DNA from: Pseudomonas pudica
GTDB lineage: Bacteria > Pseudomonadota > Gammaproteobacteria > Pseudomonadales > Pseudomonadaceae
Direction: 5' to 3'
Assembly (NCBI RefSeq): GCF_015680405.1
Contig: NZ_JADLJS010000005.1
Coordinates: 62,001-126,000, forward strand
DNA: 64,000 bases
Position numbers and translations under genes: made by a program
Notes under the pieces: model-generated
The model's input: the letters and a program-made list of their open reading frames with translations, nothing else
Database searches by the model: none
Told to the model about the DNA's origin: nothing
Shown: piece after piece, positions 1-9,180 of the stretch
Position numbering within the stretch: position 1 is the first letter of the stretch
Layout of the letters: every line of letters starts with the position of its first letter

Positions 1-407
1 CCGTGGTGGCGGATGAGGTGCGTTCGCTGGCCCAGCGCACCCGTGCCTCGACCGAAGAGATTCATCAGATCATCGCCTCGTTGCGCGCCGGGGCAGAGCG
101 TGCGGTGAGCACCGCCAGCCGCGGCGAGCAGATCTCGCGGGACAGCGTGCACAGTGTCGAGGCGGTGCAGGCAGCGTTGAGCGGGATTGCCCAGGCGGTC
201 AGCCGTATCACCGGCATGAGCCAGCAGATGGCGACGGCGTCGGAGCAGCAGAGCCATGTGGCCGAGGACATCAACCAGCAGATCGTGCGGATAGCCCACC
301 TGTGTGACCAGAGTGCCGGGCAGGCCAGGCAGGGCGCGGAAATCAGTCAGGACCTGGAGCGCATGGCGGAGTACCTGCATAGCCTGGCGGAGCGGTTCAA
401 TCGTTGA
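1..407 (+). CDS. Methyl-accepting chemotaxis receptor, C-terminal signalling end (aerotaxis-receptor-like), cut by the window edge
   Basis: The reading frame is open from the first base, so only the last ~135 residues of a chemoreceptor are present. The conserved hairpin tip of the MCP cytoplasmic domain is visible at the very start (VVADEVRSLAQRT), where CheA and CheW dock. After it comes the descending coiled-coil helix with heptad-like spacing and glutamine/alanine/serine-rich methylation-type segments (TASEQQSHVAEDINQQ). There is no membrane segment or sensor domain in the visible part, so the ligand cannot be read. By gene order (next to a DTW protein, aggA and recQ) I infer it is the Aer-family redox/oxygen receptor found at this place in P. 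putida KT2440. The signalling domain is certain; the aerotaxis role is inference from memory of synteny. Confidence 0.85.
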   Translation, partial: VVADEVRSLAQRTRASTEEIHQIIASLRAGAERAVSTASRGEQISRDSVHSVEAVQAALSGIAQAVSRITGMSQQMATASEQQSHVAEDINQQIVRIAHLCDQSAGQARQGAEISQDLERMAEYLHSLAERFNR

Positions 408-414
408 GATTGCC

Positions 415-532
415 GGGGCCGCTTTGCGGCCCTTTCGCCGGCAAGCCAGCTCCCAGGTATTGCACAAGGCCCAGGCCTGTGGTGATCCTGTGGGAGCTGG
501 CTTGCCGGCGAAAGGCCCGCAAAGCGGGCCCC
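415..532. repeat. REP/BIME inverted repeat pair
   Basis: Two inverted arms of about 36 bases flank a ~45-base spacer. The outer part pairs GGGCCCGC-type sequence with its complement, and the inner part carries the AGCTCCCA / TGGGAGCT core joined to a GCTGGCTTGCC arm. It lies between the chemoreceptor stop and the tapT ribosome-binding site, so it may also end transcription of the receptor gene. Confidence 0.85.
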
Positions 533-569
533 GGTTCTGTGGCAAACTGTTCCCGCCAAGGAGAACCCC

Positions 570-1169
570 ATGCCCAGACCCCGCTGCGAGCGCTGCCAGC
601 GCCCGCTCGACCATTGCCTCTGCCCACTGATCCCCGCGCTCGACAGCCGCACCCGCGTCATCCTGCTGCAGCACCCCAGTGAAACTGCCCATGCCCTTAA
701 TACCGCCCGCCTGGCCGCCCTTGGCCTGAACAACGCCGAGTTGCGGGTAGGTGAGGTATTCGATGACCTCAACGAATTGCTGGCGACCCCCGGTTACCGG
801 CCAGCCCTGCTGTTCCCGGGTGACGACGCGCAGGAGTTGGTGGCCTATGGAGAAACGGAAGTCCAACCATTGCTGTTGATCGTGCCTGACGGCACTTGGC
901 GCAAGGCGCGCAAACTGCTGTACCTGAACCCATTGCTGGAGGCGTTGCCGCGGGTGACGCTGGGGGCTGTCGCGCCTTCACGCTACCGCTTGCGCAAGGC
1001 GCCGGAGGCGGGTGCGTTATCGACTATCGAGGCGGTGGTGGGAGCGCTGAACGCGTTGGAGCAGCCTGCCTGTTTCGATGCGCTGCTGGCACCGTTCGAG
1101 GCGTTGATCGAGGGGCAGATCAGGGCCATGGGTTTGGAGACGTTCCAGCGTAACCATGGTAGCGAGTGA
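570..1169 (+). CDS. tapT: DTW-domain tRNA-uridine aminocarboxypropyltransferase (TapT/YfiP type)
   Basis: 199 residues. A cysteine cluster at the N-terminus (CERC...HCLC, residues ~6-19) fits the zinc-binding knuckle of DTW proteins, and the name-giving D-x-T-W motif is seen as DGTW near residue 108. The family transfers the 3-amino-3-carboxypropyl group of S-adenosylmethionine to uridine 47 of tRNAs, making acp3U; it belongs to the SPOUT-like methyltransferase-fold superfamily. An AAGGAG ribosome-binding site sits seven to eight bases before the ATG. Gene order places it between an Aer-like receptor and aggA, as in P. putida. It faces the convergent aggA gene across a short hairpin. Assignment rests on the motif set; substrate tRNA is from family knowledge. 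Confidence 0.85.
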   Translation: MPRPRCERCQRPLDHCLCPLIPALDSRTRVILLQHPSETAHALNTARLAALGLNNAELRVGEVFDDLNELLATPGYRPALLFPGDDAQELVAYGETEVQPLLLIVPDGTWRKARKLLYLNPLLEALPRVTLGAVAPSRYRLRKAPEAGALSTIEAVVGALNALEQPACFDALLAPFEALIEGQIRAMGLETFQRNHGSE

Positions 1170-1175
1170 GGGCAG

Positions 1176-1194
1176 GGGGCCGCAAAGCGGCCCC
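1176..1194. terminator. Short GC-rich hairpin between convergent genes
   Basis: GGGGCCGC and GCGGCCCC pair around an AAA loop (8 bp). It sits between the tapT stop and the aggA stop, so it can serve both strands. There is no long T run, so termination strength is uncertain. Confidence 0.55.
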
Positions 1195-1211
1195 GGCTAT
1201 CTCGAACCCGA

Positions 1212-2570
1212 TCAACGCATATCAGGCAAACGCGCCTCGGTGCGTACTTCGGTGGTAGCCAGCGCTTCCGGCGGCAGCGAAATACGCTGCTTGCTCAGCA
1301 GCTCGCCCATGGTTGCCAGCACGCGGTAGCGCGAGAACTCCTCTGTATAACGCACCTCGGTGTAGCGGCGGTCGGCGTTGTACAGCTCGTTTTCACTGTC
1401 GAGCACGTCGAGCAGGGTACGTTGGCCCAGGCCGAACTGGTCCTGGTAGGCGGCACGCACGCGCTTGGTGGTCTCGGCGTATTCACGCGCAGTCGGCAGC
1501 TGCTTGCTGGCGTTGTTCATGGCGTTCCACGCCAGGCTCAGGTTTTCGGTCAGTTCACGCAGGGCGTTGTTGCGGATGTCCAGGGCCTGGTTGACCTTGT
1601 GCGCGTCGGAGTTCAGGCGAGCTTTGTCACTGCCGCCGCGGAACAGGTTGTAGTTCATTTCGACGCCGGCTTGCCAGTCGTTGTTGTTATGACCTTTCTC
1701 GCCGCCGGTGTTGTTGTTGGCACCTGTGGCCAGAATGGCATCGAAGCGAGGATAGAAGGTGGACTTGGCCACTTCGTACTGCTTCTCGGCGGCATTCACA
1801 TCGGCCTGGGCCGACTTGATATAAGGGTTGTTCTGGCGCATGCCTTCACGCGCCTGTTCGAGGTCGGCCGGCATTTCCACCTTGATCGACTGCGGGCTTT
1901 CCAGCTCGTCCGGCATGCGGCCGACGACGCTGAAGAAGTTGGCCTCGGCATCGGCCAGGTCGACTTCGGCGGTGTCCAGGTTGTTTTCTGCCAGGGCGCG
2001 ACGTGCGCGGGACTGGTCAAGGTCGGCGGTGCTGCCGACGCCGCGCTCGTTGCGCAGGCCGATCTGGTCGTTGACTCGCAGGTGGGCTTGCAGGTTGTTC
2101 CTGGCCAGGGTCACCAGTTCACGGCGCTTGAGCACTTCCAGGTACACCTCGACTGCACGCAGGGCGACATCCTGGGCAACGGCCTGGGTGTAGTAGGCGC
2201 GGGAGGTGGAGACCGCTTCGGTGCGGCCCACTTCATTCGAGGTGTTGAAGCCGTCGAAGATCATCTGCCGCAGGCGCAGCTCGGACTGGGTGTAGTTGAG
2301 GGTTTCCTTGTTGTGGTTGCCCTCGGCACGAGTCGAGGTGTTGTCCGAACGCTGGCGGCCATAGCCGGCAACCAGATCCACGGAAGGGTAGTAGCCACCA
2401 CGCGCGAACTTCACATCCTCATCGGCCGACAGCTTGCTGTTGCGGTTGGAGCTGACCTGTGGGTGGTAGTCCACGGCGCTCTGGACAGCCTCGGTGATCG
2501 ACATCGCCTGTACGTTGGCACTCGCCAGGGCCAACAGTAATGCACTGGTGATGGGGTTCAAAACGCGCAT
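1212..2570 (-). CDS. aggA: TolC-family outer-membrane channel protein, AggA type (type I secretion / adhesion)
   Basis: 452 residues with an N-terminal signal peptide (cleavage near NVQA) followed by the paired outer-membrane efflux repeats of TolC proteins: long helical stretches (residues ~25-210 and ~225-420) with the typical DVLDSENELYNADR and GNHNKETLNYTQ type segments. TolC trimers form an outer-membrane beta-barrel with a periplasmic alpha-barrel and receive substrate from an inner-membrane ABC exporter and adaptor. No exporter or adaptor gene lies next to it, so its partner is encoded elsewhere. AggA at this locus in P. putida was named for agglutination and root adhesion, so a link to export of large adhesins is likely but is inference here. 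The start is set by AGGGAG seven bases before ATG. The upstream 300 bases are unusually A+T-rich. Confidence 0.85.
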   Translation of the reverse strand: MRVLNPITSALLLALASANVQAMSITEAVQSAVDYHPQVSSNRNSKLSADEDVKFARGGYYPSVDLVAGYGRQRSDNTSTRAEGNHNKETLNYTQSELRLRQMIFDGFNTSNEVGRTEAVSTSRAYYTQAVAQDVALRAVEVYLEVLKRRELVTLARNNLQAHLRVNDQIGLRNERGVGSTADLDQSRARRALAENNLDTAEVDLADAEANFFSVVGRMPDELESPQSIKVEMPADLEQAREGMRQNNPYIKSAQADVNAAEKQYEVAKSTFYPRFDAILATGANNNTGGEKGHNNNDWQAGVEMNYNLFRGGSDKARLNSDAHKVNQALDIRNNALRELTENLSLAWNAMNNASKQLPTAREYAETTKRVRAAYQDQFGLGQRTLLDVLDSENELYNADRRYTEVRYTEEFSRYRVLATMGELLSKQRISLPPEALATTEVRTEARLPDMR

Positions 2571-2881
2571 GGTACATCTCCCTGATCCTGAAATTGATCC
2601 TGCTGCTCGCCAAAAAAATGACGATAAAGTTATTGCATATAGTGTTGCAGGTTTTTAATAACACAGCTAAGTACATTCAACGCGATATATAAGAAGATTT
2701 ATTCATATCAAATCGCCATATAATATATAAATTGTCTAATTGGCGAACAGAAGTATCCAGGGAATGGCAGCGGAAAAATCCATGAAAGCCAATGAATGCG
2801 CGGGCTTCAAGGAGTTCCAGAATCATTCCAAATAAGGAGAATGAACGTTAGGCAAAATTGATATTTGGCGACAGAATATTG
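2571..2881. other. A+T-rich gene-free stretch upstream of aggA
   Basis: About 310 bases between the aggA start and the ybaN stop, far richer in A and T than its surroundings, with several TATA-like words (around 2635-2730). It must hold the aggA promoter and leader and the end of the upstream transcript. I could not fix a single -35/-10 pair. A small number of T-rich runs could end the ybaN transcript but no clear GC hairpin is seen. Confidence 0.5.
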
Positions 2882-3247
2882 TCACTTTGGCTTGTGCAGG
2901 GTTTTCTGGCTGAGGATGTACAGGCTTACCAGGACGGCGCTGATCAGCATGAAGGTGCGCGCCCAGAACAGGGGCACCAGATAGCAGGACAGGCCGATGC
3001 TGGCCCACATCAGGCCGATGGCGTAGACCTTGCCCTTGAGGGGGATGCCTTCACCACTTAGGTAGTCACGGATCCATGGCCCGAGCTTCGGGTGATGGAC
3101 CAGCCAGTGATGAAAGCGCGGCGAGCTGCGGGCAAAGCAGGCGGCCGCCAATAGCAGGAACGGGGTGGTGGGCAATACCGGCAGGAATATCCCCAACACC
3201 CCCAATGCAACGCTGAGCCAGCCAATGGCCAGCAGCAGGTAGCGCAC
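2882..3247 (-). CDS. Small inner-membrane protein of the YbaN/DUF454 family
   Basis: 121 residues when read from a GTG at 3247. That start gives VRYLLLAIGWLSVALG, which lines up with the N-terminus of E. coli YbaN (as I recall it), whereas reading from the upstream ATG at 3301 would add 18 unrelated residues and overlap the preceding gene by 47 bases. The conserved core VLPTTPFLLLAAACFARSSPRFHHWL (read here in part: LPTTPFLLL then CFARSS) is present. Three to four hydrophobic segments are predicted at ~2-22, ~25-45, ~75-95 and ~98-113. The function of the family is unknown. It follows the UPF0149 gene on the same strand with an 7-base gap and is probably co-transcribed. Confidence 0.8.
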   Translation of the reverse strand: MRYLLLAIGWLSVALGVLGIFLPVLPTTPFLLLAAACFARSSPRFHHWLVHHPKLGPWIRDYLSGEGIPLKGKVYAIGLMWASIGLSCYLVPLFWARTFMLISAVLVSLYILSQKTLHKPK

Positions 3248-3254
3248 AGGCGAC

Positions 3255-3842
3255 TTAGTGGTGGCGTGGCTTGAGCAGCGCCGGCTTTTCGTCAGGGGCA
3301 TGCAGCAGCAGGAACAGCGCCGTCAGCGCTTCGGGGATCTGTACGATCATGTCGTCCTGCAAGTTGGCGTTGCTGGCAATGTCGGCGAACTCCGGCTGCT
3401 CGTCGAACAGGCCCGAGCCGACCATGATCGGCAGCAACATTTCGCTGACTTCTTCCTCGGCGTTCTCGAACCAGGCCTCTTCACGCAGGAATACGCCTTC
3501 CATGAAGCCGATGCACCAGCCGCGCAGGTCGGAATCGTCCGGCTCGTCGGTCAGGTCGAGGTCGCATGGCAGCTCGAACTCGTCGTCGCTGGCCAGCTGG
3601 CGGGCGATGTGCGCTTTCAGCGCCACCAGGGTAGCCTCGATCTCGGTGCGCTGAGCGTCGCTGGCGTAGTGCGGCTCTTCAGCGAACAGGGCATCGATCC
3701 ACTCGCGCTCGGGCACTTCCTCGGCATTGATCGAAAGGGCGGTGAGGTAGCCGTGGGCGGCGACATAGTCCAGCGCTTCCTCGTGCAGCTCGTCGGCGTC
3801 GAGGAAGGCTTGCAGGCGGGTCAGTTGCTCGGCGAAGGACAT
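3255..3842 (-). CDS. UPF0149 (YecA/YgfB) family protein
   Basis: 195 residues, very acidic, with the family features: an N-terminal helical bundle, the RGWCIGFMEGVFLREEAWF stretch (RGWCIGFMEG core near residue 106) and the SEMLLPIM motif. There is no signal peptide or membrane segment, so it is cytoplasmic. The family is conserved in gammaproteobacteria without a settled molecular role; the C-terminal SEC-C zinc motif found in some YecA members is absent here (the end is KPRHH). It heads a two-gene unit with the downstream YbaN-like gene and is divergent from recQ. Confidence 0.8.
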   Translation of the reverse strand: MSFAEQLTRLQAFLDADELHEEALDYVAAHGYLTALSINAEEVPEREWIDALFAEEPHYASDAQRTEIEATLVALKAHIARQLASDDEFELPCDLDLTDEPDDSDLRGWCIGFMEGVFLREEAWFENAEEEVSEMLLPIMVGSGLFDEQPEFADIASNANLQDDMIVQIPEALTALFLLLHAPDEKPALLKPRHH

Positions 3843-4088
3843 TACAGGGCTACCTTGGGGAATAAACGATAACGAATTCTAGCACCTTGCGACGGCAGCG
3901 GGGCAAAGGGAACGTCTATCGCCGTGGTGCCCTGCGCGAGGCAGTGCTGCGGTATACTCCGCGATTTTTCATCCAGGGGCAGGTATTACTGGCTGCCTGG
4001 CAAAAACCGCTTACGCATTCGGCGTGTGCGGGGCGGGTTTTTCGTCCAGCCTGTATCCGGGATGGTACGGCGATTTGTGGAGTTGCAC

Positions 4089-6233
4089 ATGCTCGAACAG
4101 GCTCAGCGCGTTCTCAAGGACGTCTTCGGCTACGACAGTTTCCGCGGGCGCCAGGCAGCGATCATCGACTGCGTGGCCAATGGCGGCGATGCCTTGGTTC
4201 TGATGCCCACCGGTGGCGGCAAGTCGTTGTGTTTCCAGGTGCCGGGGTTGCTGCGCCCGGGCCTGACGGTGGTGGTTTCGCCATTGATCGCGCTGATGGA
4301 CGACCAGGTCGCCACGCTCGACGAACTGGGGGTGCCGGCCGCCGCGCTGAACTCCACGCTGACCCCGGAACAGCAGCGTGACCTGGCCGGGCGCCTGCGC
4401 CGTGGCGAAGTGAAGATGCTGTACCTGGCACCGGAGCGCCTGGTGCAGCCGCGCATGCTCGACTTCCTGCGTGACCTGGATATCTCGCTGTTCGCCATCG
4501 ACGAGGCCCACTGCGTGTCGCAATGGGGCCACGATTTCCGTCCCGAATACCTGCAACTGGGCCAGTTGGCCGAGCTGTTCCCGCATGTGCCGCGCATCGC
4601 GCTGACCGCCACCGCCGACATGCGCACCCGCGAAGAGATCGTCCAGCGCCTGCACCTGCAGGGCGCCGAGCGCTTCCTGTCGAGTTTCGACCGGCCCAAT
4701 ATCTTCTACCGCATCGTACCCAAGGAGGCGCCACGCAAGCAGCTGATGGCCTTCCTCGGCGAGCGCCGCGGCAACGCCGGCATCGTCTATTGCCTGTCAC
4801 GCAAGAAGGTTGACGAAACCGCCGCCTTCCTCTGTGACCAGGGTTTCCCGGCGCTGCCGTATCACGCCGGCCTGGCTGCCGAGACGCGTGCGGCCAACCA
4901 GCACCGCTTCCTCAACGAGGAAGGGCTGATCATGGTCGCCACCATCGCCTTCGGCATGGGTATCGACAAGCCCAACGTGCGCTTTGTCGCCCACCTTGAC
5001 CTGCCCAAGTCGCTAGAGGCGTATTACCAGGAGACCGGCCGTGCCGGCCGCGACGGGCTGCCGTCCGATGCCTGGATGGCCTACGGGCTGCAGGACATGG
5101 TGATGCTCAAGCAGATGCTGCAGAACTCTGAAGGTGACGAGCGTCACAAGCGCATCGAACAGCACAAGCTCGACGCCATGCTGGCCCTGTGCGAAGAGAC
5201 ACGCTGCCGCCGTCAGTCGCTGCTGGCCTATTTCGACGAAATCCTCGAGCAACCCTGCGGGCACTGTGACAACTGTGTCGACCAGGTGCAGACCTGGGAC
5301 GCCACCGAGCCGGCCCGCCAGGCGCTGTCGGCGGTGTTCCGCACCGGCCAGCGCTATGGTGTCGGTCACCTGGTTGATGTGCTTCTGGGCAAGGACACCG
5401 AGAAGGTGCGCAATTTCGGCCACGAGAAACTCTCGGTGTTTGGCGTCGGCAAGGGGCTGGCCGAAGTCGAGTGGCGTTCGCTGTTCCGTCAGTTGGTGGC
5501 GCGCGGCCTGGTCGACATCGACCTGGAAGGCTACGGCGGCCTGCGCCTGTCCGACAACTGCCGGCCGCTGCTGCGTGGCGAGGTGACCTTGCAGTTGCGC
5601 CGTGACCTCAAGCCGCAGACCACCGCCAGAACGTCGTCCAGTGGCGGCAGCCCGGCCAGCCAGCTGGTGCGTGCCGAAGAGCGCGAACTGTGGGAAGCAC
5701 TGCGTACCCTGCGCCGCAAGCTGGCCGAGGAGCACAGTGTGCCGCCCTACGTCATCTTCCCCGACTCGACGCTGCTGGAGATGTTGCGCAGCCAGCCGGT
5801 CAGCCTCAGCGACATGGCCCAGGTCAGCGGCGTGGGCGCGCGCAAGCTGGAGCGCTATGGCCAGGCCTTCCTCGAGGTGCTGAACAACAGCGGCGGCACC
5901 GAAGAAGCACCGAAAGTGGTGCTCGACCTGCGTCACGAACTGGTCAGCCTTGCCCGCGCTGGCATGACCCCGGCACAGATCGCCGGGCAGCTCAACTGCA
6001 GCGAGAAGAACGTCTACAGCCTGTTGGCCGAGGCGCTGGGCCGACAGGAACTGAGCTTGGAACAAGCCTTGGACCTGCCGGAAGACCTGTTGATGGAAGT
6101 GCAGGATGCCTTCCTCGATGGCGAGGGCGAGCTGCCAGCGGTGTCGACGATAGCGCCGCAGTTCGGGGGGCGGGTGCCAGAGGGCGTGCTTTACTGCGTG
6201 CGTGCAGCACTGGCGGCAGAGTTCGAACTGTGA
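4089..6233 (+). CDS. recQ: ATP-dependent DNA helicase RecQ
   Basis: 714 residues from the ATG at 4089, which gives the normal RecQ N-terminus ([19 protein letters not shown]); an upstream in-frame extension from 3924 is not homologous and is not used. Motifs in order: Walker A PTGGGKS (~40-46), DEAH box (~138-141) with the aromatic-rich loop [13 protein letters not shown], helicase C motif with ETGRAGRDG, the four-cysteine zinc site in the RQC region (C..15 residues..CGHCDNC), a winged helix, and an HRDC domain near residue 520-600. A C-terminal ~100-residue extension carries a helix-turn-helix-like part ([20 protein letters not shown]). RecQ unwinds DNA 3'-5' in RecF-pathway repair and fork restart. 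Divergent from the UPF0149 gene. Confidence 0.96.
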   Translation: MLEQAQRVLKDVFGYDSFRGRQAAIIDCVANGGDALVLMPTGGGKSLCFQVPGLLRPGLTVVVSPLIALMDDQVATLDELGVPAAALNSTLTPEQQRDLAGRLRRGEVKMLYLAPERLVQPRMLDFLRDLDISLFAIDEAHCVSQWGHDFRPEYLQLGQLAELFPHVPRIALTATADMRTREEIVQRLHLQGAERFLSSFDRPNIFYRIVPKEAPRKQLMAFLGERRGNAGIVYCLSRKKVDETAAFLCDQGFPALPYHAGLAAETRAANQHRFLNEEGLIMVATIAFGMGIDKPNVRFVAHLDLPKSLEAYYQETGRAGRDGLPSDAWMAYGLQDMVMLKQMLQNSEGDERHKRIEQHKLDAMLALCEETRCRRQSLLAYFDEILEQPCGHCDNCVDQVQTWDATEPARQALSAVFRTGQRYGVGHLVDVLLGKDTEKVRNFGHEKLSVFGVGKGLAEVEWRSLFRQLVARGLVDIDLEGYGGLRLSDNCRPLLRGEVTLQLRRDLKPQTTARTSSSGGSPASQLVRAEERELWEALRTLRRKLAEEHSVPPYVIFPDSTLLEMLRSQPVSLSDMAQVSGVGARKLERYGQAFLEVLNNSGGTEEAPKVVLDLRHELVSLARAGMTPAQIAGQLNCSEKNVYSLLAEALGRQELSLEQALDLPEDLLMEVQDAFLDGEGELPAVSTIAPQFGGRVPEGVLYCVRAALAAEFEL

Positions 6234-6352
6234 GTGGTGACAGGGTCGAAGGCAGAACTGCCAACTGCTGACCTTGGTCATGTTTTTTGACGATTATCGA
6301 GCATTCCAGAGGGCCCGAGCCTTGCCTCGTGGGACGGGCCATGGTTAGCTGC

Positions 6353-6363
6353 CTAATAATTAG
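6353..6363. promoter_or_regulatory. Perfect A+T palindrome before the marR-type gene
   Basis: CTAAT-A-ATTAG, an 11-base dyad 20 bases before the start codon. MarR proteins bind such short A+T dyads and usually repress their own gene, so this is a candidate autoregulatory operator; the assignment is inference. Confidence 0.35.
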
Positions 6364-6383
6364 ATCTGTTCAATGAGTTGCTT

Positions 6384-6821
6384 ATGCCCCTGACCGACAA
6401 CCAACACCGCTTCGGCATGCAGCTGGCCCAGATGTCCCGAGGTTGGCGTGCCGAGTTGGACCGCCGCCTGGCCGGGCTCAACCTGTCCCAGGCGCGCTGG
6501 CTGGTGTTGCTGCACCTGGCCCGTTTCGAAGATGCCCCGACCCAGCGTGAGCTGGCCCAGAGCGTGGGCGTAGAAGGCCCGACCTTGGCGCGCCTGCTCG
6601 ACAGCCTGGAGGCGCAGGGGCTGGTACGCCGGCAGGCGGTACTGGAAGACCGGCGGGCGAAGAAAATTGTGCTGTGCCCGCCGGCCAAGCCGCTGATCGA
6701 CCAGATCGAGACCATTGCCAATCAACTGCGGGTTGAACTGTTCACCGGCGTGGACGAGGCGGAGCTGCAGGTGTGCATGCGGGTGCATGCCAAGATCCTG
6801 GCCAACCTGGAGAAGTCCTGA
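6384..6821 (+). CDS. MarR/SlyA-family transcriptional regulator
   Basis: 145 residues from ATG 6384. The winged helix-turn-helix is clear: LNLSQARWLVLLHLARF, then TQRELAQSVGVEGPTLARLLDSLEAQGLVRR (recognition helix ~60-75) and the wing with the conserved D-R-R-A-K (LEDRRAKKIVL). Flanking helices at both ends form the dimer interface. Such proteins sense small aromatic or lipophilic molecules or oxidants and repress exporters or detoxification genes. No obvious target lies next door except itself; the palindrome just upstream suggests autoregulation. Ligand unknown. Confidence 0.88.
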   Translation: MPLTDNQHRFGMQLAQMSRGWRAELDRRLAGLNLSQARWLVLLHLARFEDAPTQRELAQSVGVEGPTLARLLDSLEAQGLVRRQAVLEDRRAKKIVLCPPAKPLIDQIETIANQLRVELFTGVDEAELQVCMRVHAKILANLEKS

Positions 6822-6830
6822 GAGGGCCTG

Positions 6831-6914
6831 TGAGAGCGGGTTTACCCGCGAACAATGCAACGGGGTGCATGGCACCGGCTTCGTCGGTGTTCGCGGCTAA
6901 AGCCCCTCCCACAA
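6831..6914. repeat. REP-type inverted repeat pair
   Basis: GAGCGGGTTTACCCGCGA and a diverged second arm (GTTCGCGGCTAAAGCCCCTCCCACA) face each other across ~35 bases between the MarR gene and the convergent patatin gene. The two arms belong to different inner-stem variants, so this pair is imperfect. Confidence 0.7.
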
Positions 6915-6926
6915 TGTGTCCGGCAC

Positions 6927-9113
6927 CTAGAAGGTATGCCCCAGGTTCAGGTATACCGCCTGCTCATGTGCACTGTTGGCACCATAAGTGAAGTTCAACG
7001 GCCCCAGCGGCGTCTCCAGCCCCAGGAAGATGCTCGCCGCGTTGATGTACCCGCTGTCGAACTCGTTGTCGTTGTTCCACGCACGCCCTCGCTCCAGCGA
7101 CCCGCCGATGTACAGCGGGAAGTCCAGCGGCACGTAGGCCCGTGGCGTCAGGCGGCGGTAGTACACCATGCGCATCAGGCTCACGTTCTGCCCCGACACC
7201 GAGTCCTGACGGAAGCCTGACAGCTCCCGCGCGCCACCCAGCACGAAGCTCGACGTCACCACTTCGGTATTATCCAGCGTGCGCCCGTAGCGCCCGCCCA
7301 GCACGAAGGTGTTCGGCCCGCTGCTGATAGCCTTGTCCAGGTTGAACATCCACTGCCGGTAATCCTGGTCGGAATCCAGCGACTGGTCATATTTGCGCAA
7401 GGTCAGGCCGATATCCTCGCCGCGGTGCGGGAAGTACACATTGTCGAGGGTGTCGAACGAATACTTCAGTTCGTAGAAACCTTCGTTGAAACTGACCTTG
7501 GGCAGGTCCTGGTCGCCGATGCGCACCTCGGCTTCGCCCCAGGCCTTGCCCACGCCCAGGCGCACCTCACCACTGTTGCCGATCTGCCGCCCCACGTTCA
7601 GACCAAAACCGTATCGCTCCAGTCGGTACTCGGCCACCGGGTCGTTGTCCAGGGTGGCTTCGATGTTCTGCGAACCGAAGTCCAGGTATGGCGCGATGAA
7701 ATAGCGCGAACCCACGTCCAGCGGCTGGTAGAACTCGCTGTAGAGCTCTTGCTGGTCGCCGATCTGGCCACGGGTCAGCCATTCGGCGCCGAGGCTGTTG
7801 ATGCCGTTGACCCGGTAGCTGGCGCCCAGGTTGAAGGCGCTGTCGCCGCGCAGGTCGTCCGACAGGTTCAGGCCCAGACGCAGGTAGTCGGTGCCACCGC
7901 GTCGGCCACGGGCGTTGATTACCAAAGTGTTGTCGTCGCCCTTGTGCACCACGCGGTACTGCACCCGGTCGAAGTAGTCCAGGCCGTACAGCGTGCCCAT
8001 GTCGGTCTGCAGGCGGCCGAGCTCCAGCGGTGCGTCGATGGGTTGGCGAATGTACGAGCGGATGACCTCGTCGCTGACCTTGGAGTCGTTCTCGATCCTG
8101 ATCGCGGTGATCGTCGGCGTGCGCTGGCGCGGCGAACGGGCCACCGCCAGGCTGCTGTCACCTTCGGGCTGACGCAGGGCGGCAAGGCGCGGGTCGAGCA
8201 GGCGGGTGGCGCGGTAGCCAGCCTCGATCATTTCCCGGGCGCGGCCAAAATCGGTAACGCCAAAGGCAGCCAGCGGTGGCTGGATGAGGATGTCGTCGCG
8301 GTGCAGGCTGGCCAGTTGTTCTTCCGAGTTGCGGCGGGTCATCAAAGTGATCGACTGGTTGAGCACGTCGACCACGGTGGCCAGCTGCTTGCGGTCACGC
8401 AGCGGGGTGCCGATGTCGACCACGATGGCCAGGTCCACCCCCATTTCGCGGGCGACGTCCACCGGGATGTTGTCGACCATGCCGCCGTCCACCAACAGCC
8501 GGCCGTCCAGCTCGACCGGGGCGAACACCGCCGGGATCGACATGCTGGCGCGGATCACCTGGGGCAGGTGGCCGCGGCGGAACACCACCTTTTCGCCACT
8601 GGCGATGTCGGTGGCCACGGCGCGGAACGGGATAGGCAGCTTGTCGAAGTCGCGGGTGTCGGCGGTGTGCGCCAGCTTGCTTTCCAGCAACAGCGCCAGG
8701 TTCTGGCCCTGGATCACCCCCAGCGGCAGGCCCAGGCTGCCGTCGTCGCGAAAGCTGAGCTTCTGCTTGACCAGGAAGTCGCGATCATCCTGCTTGCGTC
8801 GGAACGGCACGTCCTTGCGCGGTGGAGCGTCGGACAGCGCCTGCTGCCAATCGAGGGTGGTGGCGAGCTTTTCCAGCTCCTCGACACTGTAGCCAGAGGC
8901 ATACAGGCCGCCGACCACCGCCCCCATGCTGGTGCCGGCGATGGCGTCGATGCGCACGCCCTGTTCCTCCAGGGCCTTGAGCACACCGATGTGGGCCAGG
9001 CCGCGGGCCGCGCCCCCCGACAGCACCAGGCCAACCTTGGGCCTGGCCGGTTCGGCGGCGAATACCGTCAGGGTGGTGAGGGCAAGCAGGAAACAGAACA
9101 GCAAACGGCGCAT
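6927..9113 (-). CDS. plpD: Patatin-like phospholipase with C-terminal beta-barrel (PlpD-type, type Vd autotransporter)
   Basis: 728 residues from ATG 9113 (a TTG four codons upstream is also possible). After a signal peptide (~1-20) comes a patatin domain with the glycine-rich oxyanion loop SGGAARG (~33-39), the nucleophile elbow GTSMG (Ser ~62) and the catalytic Asp in VDGGMVDN (~209). A single POTRA-like region (~305-375) leads into a surface-antigen/BamA-type barrel of about 16 strands that ends in an aromatic residue (YLNLGHTF). This is the layout of PlpD of P. aeruginosa, in which the barrel lets the lipase domain cross the outer membrane. The activity is phospholipase A1-like in PlpD. 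It stands alone on its strand, divergent from the SelW-like gene. Confidence 0.9.
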   Translation of the reverse strand: MRRLLFCFLLALTTLTVFAAEPARPKVGLVLSGGAARGLAHIGVLKALEEQGVRIDAIAGTSMGAVVGGLYASGYSVEELEKLATTLDWQQALSDAPPRKDVPFRRKQDDRDFLVKQKLSFRDDGSLGLPLGVIQGQNLALLLESKLAHTADTRDFDKLPIPFRAVATDIASGEKVVFRRGHLPQVIRASMSIPAVFAPVELDGRLLVDGGMVDNIPVDVAREMGVDLAIVVDIGTPLRDRKQLATVVDVLNQSITLMTRRNSEEQLASLHRDDILIQPPLAAFGVTDFGRAREMIEAGYRATRLLDPRLAALRQPEGDSSLAVARSPRQRTPTITAIRIENDSKVSDEVIRSYIRQPIDAPLELGRLQTDMGTLYGLDYFDRVQYRVVHKGDDNTLVINARGRRGGTDYLRLGLNLSDDLRGDSAFNLGASYRVNGINSLGAEWLTRGQIGDQQELYSEFYQPLDVGSRYFIAPYLDFGSQNIEATLDNDPVAEYRLERYGFGLNVGRQIGNSGEVRLGVGKAWGEAEVRIGDQDLPKVSFNEGFYELKYSFDTLDNVYFPHRGEDIGLTLRKYDQSLDSDQDYRQWMFNLDKAISSGPNTFVLGGRYGRTLDNTEVVTSSFVLGGARELSGFRQDSVSGQNVSLMRMVYYRRLTPRAYVPLDFPLYIGGSLERGRAWNNDNEFDSGYINAASIFLGLETPLGPLNFTYGANSAHEQAVYLNLGHTF

Positions 9114-9180
9114 CGTGAGTCTCAAACCGTGGGCTAAAGACCGCTAGTATAAGCGGCCCCTCACCTGGAGATGCGTCACC

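Noticed and set aside
415..532. CRISPR array
   Set aside because: Repeated short palindromes exist, but they are dispersed REP elements in inverted pairs with no regular spacers and no cas genes.
1212..2570. Complete type I secretion system around aggA
   Set aside because: No ABC exporter, membrane-fusion protein or repeat-rich adhesin gene lies nearby.
5013..6281. Long open frame on the minus strand opposite recQ (422 codons)
   Set aside because: It is the mirror of a high-GC gene; composition is His/Gln/Leu/Val-rich as antisense frames in this genome are, and RecQ explains the DNA fully.
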